DNA of 64,000 nt. It comes from Rebecca billardiae RCC1528 (taxonomy: Eukaryota; Haptophyta). Within the stretch, counting starts at the first letter, position 1; the number at the start of each line of letters is the position of its first letter. The position numbers and the translations under genes are program-made. Shown here piece after piece: positions 1 to 9,692 of this stretch. A model generated the notes under the pieces. That model did no database searches, was not told the DNA's origin, and saw only the letters and a list, made by a program, of their open reading frames with translations. The DNA lies in NCBI GenBank assembly GCA_965240325.2, contig OZ251224.1:2046001-2110000 (forward strand), written 5' to 3'.

Positions 1-531
1 GAGCCCGAGCATGCTCTGCCGAGAGCGACGATGAGTGACGATGCCGGGGTCGTTCGCGTCGCACGCGACGAGAGGATTCGTTTGCCCGGGAGAGCGCCAC
101 AAAAGGGGCAGATGCGCCACACTGAATGAGCCTCAACTGTGTATGTCGCTGGGTAAACGCGGAATCTCGTTACATCATTGAGCTAGGAACGCGTTAAACC
201 CGCAATGATGTGCAAGTGGGCCGCACGTTCCAACGATGATGATGTTGACGAAGGCAAGTTCCTTCATGATCGTTGCGATCAGGGTCGACCTGGTCGCGCG
301 AGCCGTAGAGCCCGTCCGATTTTAGCCGTTGGGGGTACCACTTTTGATAGCCCCTTGTGCCGACGACGTCGCGTCGTCGCCGTGGCCGTGTGCGATGTGC
401 AATGGCGGTCTCCTAGCTAAGGTGCGTCCGAATTGGCGAATTCGGACGCTCGTAATCGTTCGGAGGCTCGAGCTGCCGGCGCTGGCTCCAGGCTCCGGGG
501 CCTGCGATCTACGGGACGCCGCGACGGCCTG
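1..531. other. Intergenic, no gene seen
   Basis: Only short overlapping frames without recognisable domains occur here, and nothing reads as a conserved protein. It holds the region downstream of the K+ channel gene, which is on the minus strand and stops at 532. Confidence 0.5.
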
Positions 532-2055
532 TCAGCGATCCGAGCTCTCCACCTGTAGCTCCGCGCGCCTGAGGATGAGTGACCTGCGCGTGGCCGGGGC
601 CGAGTCGGCGGTGTGCGCCTCCGCGGCACCGGTCGCGATGCCCGCGGCCGGGCCAGTGGCGGCGTCGCTGCTGTCGAGCTCGGCGGATGCAAGCGCCACC
701 CTGCGCGCGCGCGCGCGGAACGACGCGAACGACGAGAGCAGCAGGTCCGAGACCGAGCTCACCAGCGCGGCAAACAGGCCGAGGCCGATCACGCAGAAGC
801 CCACGCCAAACAGGACGGCGGACGGCACGTGCGAGCTCAGCGTGAGGTCGCCCAGCCCCACCGTGCTCAGCGAGATGGTGGCCGCGTAGAACTTGTCGAT
901 CGCCGACCACGTGAGCCCGTCCTGCGTCGTGTACGGCGTGGCGGTGAGCGCGCCGAGCAGCCCGAGGTTGAGCGCGAGGATCACGGCCGTCTTGTGCCGC
1001 AGCAGCGCGAACGTGCGCACGTCCACGTGCGCGGCGCTGAGCGCGCGCTCGAGCTCCGGCAGCGTCACCAGCCCCGAGAGGTCGCGGTCGGCCGCGCTGA
1101 CCAGCGCCTCGAACTGCGACACGTCCACGCGCAGCACGCGCGCCTCGTGCAGGTCGGTGAGCAACGCGAGCACCTCGGCGTGCTCGAGCGCGCCCGAGCC
1201 GTTCGAGTCGTACGCGCGGAAGATTCGCTCGAGCGCGCGCGGCTTGCCGACGATGGCGCGCGACAGCGCCCAGATGACGGTGGACTCGATCACCTTGGCG
1301 ACGCGCGCGAGGCAGTACACCGCGACGCCGATCGTGCAGATCGCGAAGATCGCGGTGAAGAGCCGCCCCGCCTGCGTCTCGGGCGACGACGTGCCGTACC
1401 CCACGGTGGTCATCACCGTGAGCGTGAAGAAGAAGGGCGTGTACGAGAACGGCGCCCAGTCGTCCGCACGGCACTCCGCGCCGACGAGGTGCGTGCCGAG
1501 CGCCCCGCGGAGCTCGGCGGAGGCGTCCGCGCGTGAGAGGATGGCGTCGACTTGCGCGCTGAGCGTGCCTAGCTCCACGTTACGCGCCTCGCAAGCGCGC
1601 GCGCGCTCCAGCTCCGCCGCGGACTCGCACGCCACCAGCACCTCCGCGCCGAGCAGAGACAGAAAGATGATCACGGCGATGCTGTGGTACACGTCGAGCA
1701 AGCCGGAGAGGAGGCGGTGCGCGGTGGAGCCCACGTAAGAGCGCGTGCGCGCGGCGAAGAGGACGAGCGGTATCACCGTCGTTATGCCCAGCGCGACGAG
1801 CGTGAGGTGCACGTTGAGCGTCCGCCGCGCGCGCAGCGCGAGCGCGAGCCGTGCGAGGAGGTACGCGGCCATCGTGCCGTTCAGCAGCAGCGAGAAGCCG
1901 AGCGTGGCGCCGTGACACGCCTCGCGGCGACGCACGGGCTTCGCGTACAGCGCGCTCCACGTCTGCACGTGCGACGACGGCTGCGCGTTGAATGGGACGC
2001 GCAGAGTGCTCCCCCCTACACGCTCCATCGGCTGGTCGGCGGCGGCCGTCGCCAT
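532..2055 (-). CDS. Two-pore-domain K+ channel with EF-hand pair between the pores
   Basis: A 507-aa single-exon membrane protein. Pore 1 carries the K+ filter TTVGYG at residues 216-221 and pore 2 carries STVGLGD at 397-403, so this is a tandem-pore (TPK/K2P-type) potassium channel. Hydrophobic segments lie near 52-74, 83-101, 112-142, 231-255, 354-372 and 411-436, one or two more at the N-terminus than the classical 4-TM layout. Two canonical EF-hand loops (residues 283-294 and 323-334; D/N/S at positions 1, 3 and 5, Gly at 6, Glu at 12) sit in the cytosolic linker between the two pores. Plant TPKs carry EF-hands at the C-terminus, so the placement here is unusual and implies Ca2+ control of gating (inference). 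The ATG at 2055 is the first in frame. Membrane location (plasma membrane or vacuole) cannot be told from sequence. Confidence 0.9.
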   Translation of the reverse strand: MATAAADQPMERVGGSTLRVPFNAQPSSHVQTWSALYAKPVRRREACHGATLGFSLLLNGTMAAYLLARLALALRARRTLNVHLTLVALGITTVIPLVLFAARTRSYVGSTAHRLLSGLLDVYHSIAVIIFLSLLGAEVLVACESAAELERARACEARNVELGTLSAQVDAILSRADASAELRGALGTHLVGAECRADDWAPFSYTPFFFTLTVMTTVGYGTSSPETQAGRLFTAIFAICTIGVAVYCLARVAKVIESTVIWALSRAIVGKPRALERIFRAYDSNGSGALEHAEVLALLTDLHEARVLRVDVSQFEALVSAADRDLSGLVTLPELERALSAAHVDVRTFALLRHKTAVILALNLGLLGALTATPYTTQDGLTWSAIDKFYAATISLSTVGLGDLTLSSHVPSAVLFGVGFCVIGLGLFAALVSSVSDLLLSSFASFRARARRVALASAELDSSDAATGPAAGIATGAAEAHTADSAPATRRSLILRRAELQVESSDR

Positions 2056-2349
2056 GAATTCATAGAATTCTTAAGCGCCGCTTGGCGGCACTCATCGGCT
2101 CAATGGCTCATCGGCTGCGCGGCGGCATGAAGGGCAAGTGGAGCGGAGCCGTATGGGATACTTTGACCGATGCTAAGACCCTCAGTGGCGCCCGTAGCCC
2201 GCCCGGCCGTGTCTGACGATTCTGCATGTCGCTGAGGTTGCGCTCGGATCGTCGAGAGTGTCATGTCCAACGCCGGGCTGTCCGGCGTCACGACTGACGA
2301 GCCTGAGGCTGACGTGAGCTGAGCGAACGCCTGGGAATACATAGGGAAA

Positions 2350-2628
2350 TCACACTGCCGGCACGGGTGTGCCTTGGCGTTCTTCTCTCAATGCATTCGC
2401 CCCACACCCCGCTCCGAGGGAAGCACGCGTCGCGTCGTCGATCAGCACGCGGATCACAAGCGAGCAGTCGTTGCATGGGGCAATTTCCTCGCCTTCGCGC
2501 AGCTCATCGAGGCTGATCGTGAAGCGGTCACCGCATGGGCACGCGTACGTGTACGTTTGAGTAGACTCGTCGAGCTCCATGTCGGTGAATGGCACCTCCT
2601 CGTACACAGGGCCCTCCTCGTCCTCCAT
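2350..2628 (-). CDS. DPH3: DPH3, CSL-type zinc-finger protein of diphthamide synthesis
   Basis: A 92-aa protein starting at the ATG at 2628, although the frame stays open upstream. It shows the CSL zinc finger: CPCG followed by a CNDC pair, embedded in the typical DPH3 context of an acidic N-terminus (MEDEEGPVYEEVPF), YTYACPCGDRF, and a following LIVRVL-like strand. DPH3 (Kti11) is a small Fe/Zn-binding electron donor for the radical-SAM step of diphthamide formation on eEF2, and in yeast it also serves Elongator-dependent tRNA modification. Length agrees with the family (about 80-90 aa), with a short extra C-terminal tail. It is divergent from the CHMP6 gene, with 272 bp between start codons, suggesting a shared promoter. 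Confidence 0.92.
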   Translation of the reverse strand: MEDEEGPVYEEVPFTDMELDESTQTYTYACPCGDRFTISLDELREGEEIAPCNDCSLVIRVLIDDATRASLGAGCGANALREERQGTPVPAV

Positions 2629-2900
2629 GGGCGCCGCGGGTGCGTGGGGCAGCCTCCTCCTGGCACGAGCCTCCGCCAGCTGACAACGGTGCCGCTTTGG
2701 CGGTCCTGGTGGAAGTCCGGAGCTCCCCAAGCCGTGCGCCCGGAGCGGCATTTTCACGACCTGGCACCGCCAGCGGCCGCAACCGTGCACACGTCCTCCG
2801 CGGTGCCGGTCCTACCCCCTGGAGGAGGAGCGGCGGCGGCCCGCCGCGCGAAGAGGCGCCTCCCGCGCTCTCGCGCCCATCAGCCGGCTCATCCGCGGCC

Positions 2901-3563
2901 ATGGGGCAGCTTTTCGGCAAGCCCAAGGGCAAGGCGGTCCCCGCGCAGGTGACGGACCACGACCGTAATTTGCTGCAGCTGAAGGTGCAGAAGGATCGGG
3001 TCAGCAAACACCGCACTGCGATTGCCGCGGCCATCGAGCGAGAGGCATCGGCGGCGAGCGAACGGATGGCCGCGGGAAACCGCGCGCTGGCGCTCGGGGC
3101 CCTGCGACGCAAGCGCTACTGGGAGCTGCACCTCGACAAGACCGACCAGATGCTGCTGCGCCTGGAGGAGGTCCTGGCGAGCATCGAGATGGCGCACGTG
3201 CAGAAGGAGGCGTTCAAAGGGCTCGAGGCGGGCACGCAGGTGCTCAAGGAGCTGCAGCGCGACCTCCCGCTCGAGAGGGTCGAGCGCATGATGAGCGAGC
3301 GCGACGACGCGCTGGCGATCCAGGAGGAGATCGACCGCGCACTCGCGGGAGCGTCGGCAGACGAGGACGTCGAGAAGGAGCTGGCCAAGCTGGAGGCAGA
3401 GGTCGTGGCAGACGCCCTCCCGGCCGCACCCACGACAGTCGTCGAGGGCCAGCACCGGGAGCAGGGTGCACCGGCCGAAAAGCCTTCGCCGGGCAAGTCT
3501 TCTGGGCGCGCACAGGCGCGCGAGGAAGAGGCGGCGGGCGAGCCTGTCGCCGTGTTAGCTTGA
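2901..3563 (+). CDS. CHMP6: ESCRT-III subunit CHMP6/VPS20 (SNF7 family)
   Basis: A 220-aa SNF7-domain protein. The start MGQLFGK gives an N-terminal Gly for myristoylation, which is the hallmark of VPS20/CHMP6, the subunit that links ESCRT-II to Snf7 polymer on endosomes. The body is a long charged helical hairpin (approximately residues 12-160), with basic alpha1 (RKRYWELHLDK region) and an acidic C-terminal part ending in a low-complexity Ala/Glu tail. I chose the ATG at 2901 over the upstream frame opening because only this start yields the Met-Gly leader and the correct family length. Divergent with DPH3. Confidence 0.85.
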   Translation: MGQLFGKPKGKAVPAQVTDHDRNLLQLKVQKDRVSKHRTAIAAAIEREASAASERMAAGNRALALGALRRKRYWELHLDKTDQMLLRLEEVLASIEMAHVQKEAFKGLEAGTQVLKELQRDLPLERVERMMSERDDALAIQEEIDRALAGASADEDVEKELAKLEAEVVADALPAAPTTVVEGQHREQGAPAEKPSPGKSSGRAQAREEEAAGEPVAVLA

Positions 3564-3827
3564 GGCCCGACGCCCGCGTAGCGACGGTCGTCCTGTGCGG
3601 CGTCTGCGCAAGGTTGCTCCGGCCGTCCTGCCATCTCGCATCGCCTTCGCGCGTGGTGTCGTACTCGTAGTAACTAGTGGCAAGGTCACGCCCAACGCCA
3701 ACGGGCCAACGGTGGCGTGATGGTTTCGTCTGTCTCGAGCGAAGGCTTCCGCTGCTGACAATGTGAAGCAGACTGCGCTGGTTCCGACTTCCGAGGGCTG
3801 GTTGGTTCCGAGGGCAACCTGGTTGAG

Positions 3828-4226
3828 CCAAGGGTGGTCAGGGTCGCCGACTCCAGCGGAGTCCGGCGCCGGAGCTTCGCTTACAGATTTTTGCAGCGGA
3901 GCGGCGCGCGCGGCCGCCGCCGCTGCGGCGGGCCGCTCGGGACGTGCACGGCGTGGGCTCGTGCGGCCGCTGCCGCGCACGCCGAGCGATCTGGCGCGGT
4001 GTCGCGGCTGGTTGATGGCCTCGCGCGCCCCAGCGCGCCGCGCGCCTTGCCTGACTTCGCCTGTCTCGCGCCTTGGCCGCCGTGCACTCATGCGCCGCCA
4101 AACCGCAAGCTCGGCATACCTCTCAGCCGAGCGAGCACGTGCCTTGCGCGACGCGACGCGGGCATTGCCGCCGGGCGACGTAGGCGTAGTGTGAGCGCGC
4201 GCCGTGAAGCCTCGGCGCGGATCGAG
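3828..4226 (+). repeat. Left arm of 399-bp inverted repeat
   Basis: This 399-bp block is the reverse complement of 4511-4909 with only two mismatches that I can find by reading both arms (position sums are constant at 8737 throughout). The short open frames inside it (for example an Ala/Arg-rich 87-residue frame present identically in both arms) look like shadows of GC-rich repeat DNA and not genes. A transcript through both arms would fold into a long hairpin. Confidence 0.93.
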
Positions 4227-4510
4227 AGTGTCTTCAACGTCTCGGTCAGCTGTCGACAACTGCTGACGCATCAACCACCAATGGACATCACCACGGTCCT
4301 CCGTTGAACGATGGGATATCGCGACGCTGCGACTCGTGAACTCTAGTCGAGCGTTGTAGCCAAAACGACGAAGGCCACTATGACGTGTGTGTGAGCCTTG
4401 CGTGACGATGCGACGTGACGATCGCCCCGGCAAGAGAGTCAGTCGTGCAGCTTTCTGCACTGCTCAACGAACAGACGGTCCACGCGCGTACGCGGCATCA
4501 TTTCATTGTT
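4227..4510. other. 284-bp spacer of the inverted repeat
   Basis: Unique sequence between the two arms, less GC-rich than the arms, with no recognisable coding content. Confidence 0.7.
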
Positions 4511-4909
4511 CTCGATCCGCGCCGAGGCTTCACGGCGCGCGCTCACACTACGCCTACATCGCCCGGCGGCAATGCCCGCGTCGCGTCGCGCAAGGCACGT
4601 GCACGCTCGGCTGAGAGGTATGCCGAGCTTGCGGTTTGGCGGCGCATGAGTGCACGGCGGCCAAGGCGCGAGACAGGCGAAGTCAGGCAAGGCGCGCGGC
4701 GCGCTGGGGCGCGCGAGGCCATCAACCAGCCGCGACACCGCGCCAGATCGCTCGGCGTGCGCGGCAGCGGCCGCACGAGCCCACGCCGTGCACGTCCCGA
4801 GCGGCCCGCCGCAGCGGCGGCGGCCGCGCGCGCCGCTCCGCTGCAAAAATCTGTAAGCGAAGCTCCGGCGCCGGACTCCGCTGGAGTCGGCGACCCTGAC
4901 CACCCTTGG
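4511..4909 (-). repeat. Right arm of 399-bp inverted repeat
   Basis: Reverse complement of 3828-4226. It ends 22 bp before the first ATG of the formin gene, so the immediate upstream region of formin, including any core promoter or 5' exon, is occupied by the repeat. Confidence 0.93.
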
Positions 4910-4931
4910 TTGAGCGGCTGTCTTGAAATTC

Positions 4932-6713
4932 ATGCCGGTGGTCGAGCGGCCCATCCGCCTCGAGGAGCGCGACGATGCGGACGTGGGGGGCTCGCCCGGC
5001 TTGCTGTTCGCCGACTACGAGGCGGAGCTCCGGCAGCGCGCGGTCATCGCGTCGAGCGCCATGGGCGCGCCGGCGACGGTCCGCCGCTTCGTCCACGACA
5101 TGGGCGGCGCAAAGCGCACGTTGAGCGCAAGGCCCTTCTTTGCACTCTCGTGGACGCCATCCTCCGCGGCGAGGAGCGCGCCTCGGCGGGCTGGCGCGTC
5201 GGCGGAGGCTTCTCCCGTGGCGGATGTGCCTGATGCCGCCTTCAGCTCCCCCGACGGCGGCATCCGTGGCACATCGCCGTCGCGCGTGCAGTCGGCCGTG
5301 GCAGGCGTGCTCTCGCGCGCGCGCGCCAGAGAAAAAGCCCGCGACGAGTCGGGCGGCGTGGTCGCGGCGGGCCGTGCGATGACGGCTCCGTACGACGTGG
5401 CACGTCTGTCCCCAGCGCTCTCCGCCGGCCCGTCCCCGCGGACGTCATCTGCCGGGGCCGCTGAGCCGAGCGCGGCGGAGCCAGCGGCCGGCTCGGCCGT
5501 CAGGCAACACTCGCCTCTGTGCCCGCGGCCGGCGGCGGTGCTCACGTCGCCGCCGCCGCGCACGGCAGGCGCGAAGGCGCGTGCCATCGAGCGCCCCGCC
5601 GGCTCGCCCACGCCCTCGCGCCCGCCGCTGGGGCCGTCCACAGGCGCGCAGCCGAGCTCTCGCGCCAGCCCGGCCGATGAGCGAGCCTCGCTCTCCGCTG
5701 CACTAGCGGGGGGCGTGAGCGCCGCGGCGGCGAGCCTGGCGGAGGGGGTGAGCGCGGCGGCGGCGGCGGCCGGCGCGGCCCTCTCCCCGCGCTCGCGCGC
5801 GCGCGCGCGCGCGGAGCAGCAGCTCAGCCCGGAGGAGCTCAGCGCTCGAGAGGCCTCGGTGGCCGCACGCGAGGATGCGCTTTCCGAATCGAACCTCCTT
5901 CTGTGCGCGCGGATGAGCTACTACCAGCAGCAGCTCGACGCGAAGCGGAGCGCGCTGGTCGAGCTGCAGGAGCAGCTGCTCGACGAGTGGAGCGGGGGCG
6001 CGCTGCTCGGCGAGGGCGAGGAGCGCGGCGGCGGCGGCGCGGGCGGCAGCGCGCGGATGCCGCGTGCGCGCAGCTCGCCCGAGCTTGCATCCGCTCTGGC
6101 CACGACCGAGGCGGCTGCCTACCTGCGCATCGCGGACAGGGGCGGCCCGCGCCGGCACGCGCGCGGCTCTGGTGCGCCGGGACACGCCGACGGCGCTGCG
6201 CGCGCGCGCTCGACGAGCCCGCCGATGCGCGGCTCGTCTGACGCGCCGAGAGGCGGCGGCAGCGCCTCGCCGCCCAAGCTGCCGGCATGGGCGGCGGCCG
6301 CGGCCACGGCCAGGCCCGCGCATCTCACGCTCGGCGCGGTGTCGCGGGCGCAGCTGCACGCGGCGTCAGGCGCGGCGACGGCGGGCGGCGCGCGGCGGCA
6401 CGCGCCCGCCGGCGTCGCGATGACGGTGCGCGAGCTGCGTCGCCTCCTCACCGAGTCGGCGCCGCCGCCGGCCGCCGCTCCGGCCAGGCCGACCGCGCGC
6501 CCTCTGGGCTCGGGCAGGGCCGTGCAGCGCGCCCGGCGGCCATCGGCCACGGGCTCACGCGGCGCGGCCAGCGGCGTGGCGCACAGCGCACGCGTCCCGC
6601 CGCCCACGGCAGCGAGCGCGGACCTGCCGCGAGGTCCGTACCTGCTCGCACAGAGCGGCGGCTTTGCCAAGCCGCCGCCGCCGCCGTCCCGGCAGCCACG
6701 CACCGGTGCCGGG

Positions 6714-6751
<38 letters not shown>

Positions 6752-7130
6752 ACGAGGTGCCGGCGTTGGCGCCGCGAAGGCTGCCACCATCCCTGCGCCG
6801 AGTGGACGCGGCCGCGCTTCCGAGCCGCGCCCCCAGCCCTCGTACGCACGCACCAGCATGTCGAGTATCAGGCCGAGGCGCATCGCTCGACCGCGGACGC
6901 CGCCCGCCTCGGCCAAGCTGGCCTCGCCGCCGCGTCGGCAGGCCTCGGCGTCGCCGCCGCAGCGGCAGGCCTCGGCGTCGCCCCCGCGGCGGCAGGCGTC
7001 GCCACCCACGCCCACTGCGCCCATCGCGCCCGCTGCCCCGCCGCCACCGCCGCCACCGCCGCCGCCACCTCCACAAAAGTCGCCGGAGCAGAAGGCAACG
7101 CCTCCGGCTCAGGGCGATGGCTCCGCCGCG

Positions 7131-7180
<50 letters not shown>

Positions 7181-7297
7181 GCCACCGCCGCCGCAGTCCA
7201 GACCGGGCGGCGGCGGGCCGCCACCGCCGCCGCCGCCTCCACCGCCGCCCGGCGGCGTGCGCGCGCCCACTGCGGCGGGCGGGCTCCAGCGGGCGTG

Positions 7298-7328
<31 letters not shown>

Positions 7329-9260
7329 TCGGCCGCGCCCGCCACCCCTCTCAAGGCGCTGCACTGGACCAAGCTCAAGCTGCCTCCGGGCGCGCAGAGC
7401 GGCAGCGTGTGGGGCGAGCTCTCGGCCGCGTCGCCCCCCGAGATCGCCGCCGAGCGTCTCGCGCAGCTCTTCGCGCGCGTCGCGCCCACGCCGCGCACGC
7501 CCGGCGGCGCGGGCGGGCGCGGCGCGGGCGCGAGCTCGGCGCGGCTTGTCGCGCTCTCTGTGAAGCGCGCAAACATCGTGGAGGTCTTCCTGTCCACGCT
7601 CAAGATGAGCCCGGCGGAGCTCGCGCGCGCGGTGCTCGCGCTCGACGAGGCGGTGCTGGACACGGAGATGGTCGACGGGCTGATGCACGTGCTGCCCACC
7701 GAGCTCGAGGCACAGCGGCTTCTCAAGGCGCGCTGCGCTGCCGAGCAGGGCGGGCCAGCGCTCAGCAAGCCGGAGGCCGCACTGGCAGAGCTGAGCACCG
7801 TGCCGCGGCTCGCGTCGCGGCTGCGCGTGTGGCACCAGCTGCGCACGTTCGACGCGGAGGCGGCGGCGGTGCGCGCGGAGATCGAGCAGATGGCCGACGC
7901 CGTGCGCGCCGTCCTCGGCTCCGCCGGCCTCAAGCGCTTCCTCTCCCTCGTCCTCCGATACGGCAACGAGCTCAACAGCGGCACGGCGCGCGGCGGCGCG
8001 CGCGCCATCTCGGTGGGCGCGCTCGCGCAGCTCGGCTCGTTCAAGTCGGCGGACGGCTCGACGTCGCTGCTGCGCTTCATCTGCGACGCGCACGCCGACG
8101 ACATCGCCGCGATGGTCTCCGAGCTCGGCGCGCTGCGCTCGCGCGTCGCGGAGGGCGCGAGCGAGCGCGCAGACCTCGCGAGCGCGGTCGCAGACGTGCG
8201 CACGTTGCTGCGCGACGTGGTGCGCGAGATGGCGGCGCACGACGTGAAGCGCGTGCGGCTCTCGCCGCCCAAGCCGGCGAGCGGCGGCGTCGAGCCCAGC
8301 GGCGCGGCGGGCGGCGGGCGGAGCGACACCGGCTACGAGTCCGGCTCGGACAACACGCGGCCGGACGGCGAGCGGCCGGGCGGCGCGGACGCGGAGCGAC
8401 GTATCGCGGACGAGGACGACGACGACGACGACGACCTCGACGATGTGGACGACTGCGACGTGCTCGACGGCACGGGCGGTCGCGACAAGTTCCTCACGGT
8501 GATGCCGCGGCTGTACCGAGAGGCACAGGCCACCATCGAGTCGCTCGAGGCCACGCTGCGCAGCTTCGGCGGGCTGGCCAGCCGCCTGGGCGAGTATGGC
8601 AGTGGCTGGGGCGTAGAGCCGAGCGGGAGCAGCGCAGCCGCCGAGGCTGGGTTTGGCGCAAAGGAGGCGGGCGTGGTGATCCGCATGCTGTCGGCTGTGC
8701 ACAAGCAGGCGCAGCAGACGCTCGCGGCGAGCCTGGAGGCGAAGCGGCGGCGCGAGCGCTCGCAGCGACAGCTGGGCACGCGGCGCGCCAGCGCGTCAGC
8801 CGCTATCACGGCCGGCGCACCCTGTGCCGCGCCCGCTGCTGCGCCCGCCGGACGCCCTCAGCCCGCCGTCGATGCCGGTCCCAGCGCGAGCGGCGGCGGT
8901 GAGCGTGGGCCAGCAGGACGGCCTCTCGCGACGGAGCCCCGTGCCGCGCCCGCGCCCGCCGTGGAGCCCGCGGACGCACCGGCTGTCCTGCGGCACGCTC
9001 CCGCCGACAGCGACGGAGGGACACCGCGCACCACACCACCACGGCTCGCCACGCGTGACATCTCCGCCGATGGCTCGCCTCGGTCGAGGAGTGCAGCTGG
9101 CGATCCCGCTGGGTGGAGGAGCGCCGCTGCGACGGGTGGCATGCTGGGCTCGTCGCCGCTAGGTGGCTGCAGCGCCGTGCGTACTAAGCTCCACTTCGCG
9201 GCGCCGCCGATGTGCTGCTCGACACGCAATCTCAGTAGTCGTGCTGAATCTGGCTCTTGA
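4932..9260 (+). CDS. Formin (FH1-FH2 actin nucleator)
   Basis: A 1442-aa single-exon protein from the ATG at 4932. Residues 1-680 are low-complexity Ala/Ser/Arg/Pro-rich with no recognisable GBD/FH3, PTEN or membrane segment; a short predicted coiled coil lies near 300-350. FH1 (approximately 690-780) has several uninterrupted polyproline runs for profilin-actin binding. FH2 begins at about residue 803 with the classical LKALHWTKL, and the conserved GNxxN signature is present as RYGNELNSG (residues 1009-1017). An acidic Asp run follows FH2, then a low-complexity tail. Formins nucleate and processively elongate unbranched actin filaments. Oddities: the inverted repeat ends just before the start, and between about 5110 and 5230 the +1-shifted frame reads more like structured protein than the main frame, so the N-terminus may be mis-framed or spliced. 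Confidence 0.88.
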
Positions 9261-9265
9261 CAATG

Positions 9266-9395
9266 TTGGTTATGGCCCGCGGTCGTGCAGGGCGGAGCGC
9301 GTAGCGTGGAGCCCGCGCCGGGGGGCCTCAATACGTTGTCCAAAAGATCACTTATGGCCAGCGGTGCAGGGCGGAGCGCGCAGCGTGTCAGAGCG
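9266..9395 (+). repeat. Fragments of the shared 5' terminus of the short-element family
   Basis: Two partial copies in tandem (from about 9268 and 9356) of the 5' end module described for 44665-45990: a GGCC(C/A)GCGGT start, GCAGGGCGGAGCGCG core and CGTGGAGCCCGC. No interior or 3' hairpin end follows, so these are decayed or truncated remnants. Confidence 0.75.
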
Positions 9396-9692
9396 CCCAC
9401 AATCCGCAGCCGTGTTAATGAACTTACATACCGTGTATATAGGTTATATGTCGGTCCGCGGTGGCGCCGCCGCGCGCGCTCTGATCAGCAGCACGGCCTG
9501 AGTTATTTCGCGGCGGGGGAGCGCTTGATGATGCGCCATAACAACGGCGGTGTACGTTCGGCCCTGATGAGGCCCCTCGTCCGACCTCGCTCAGACTACC
9601 ACGACAGACGACTGCGCCGACCAGTGCGGGCAGTGTCCAGCTGAGCCGCCGCACCGGCGCACGGTCTCACGCCTCTCACGGGCCTCATCGAC

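Noticed and set aside
6287-8902. 871-residue open frame on the plus strand inside the formin gene
   Set aside because: It is a +1 shadow of GC-rich coding sequence, composed almost wholly of Arg, Ala and Gly, while the formin frame has FH1 and FH2.
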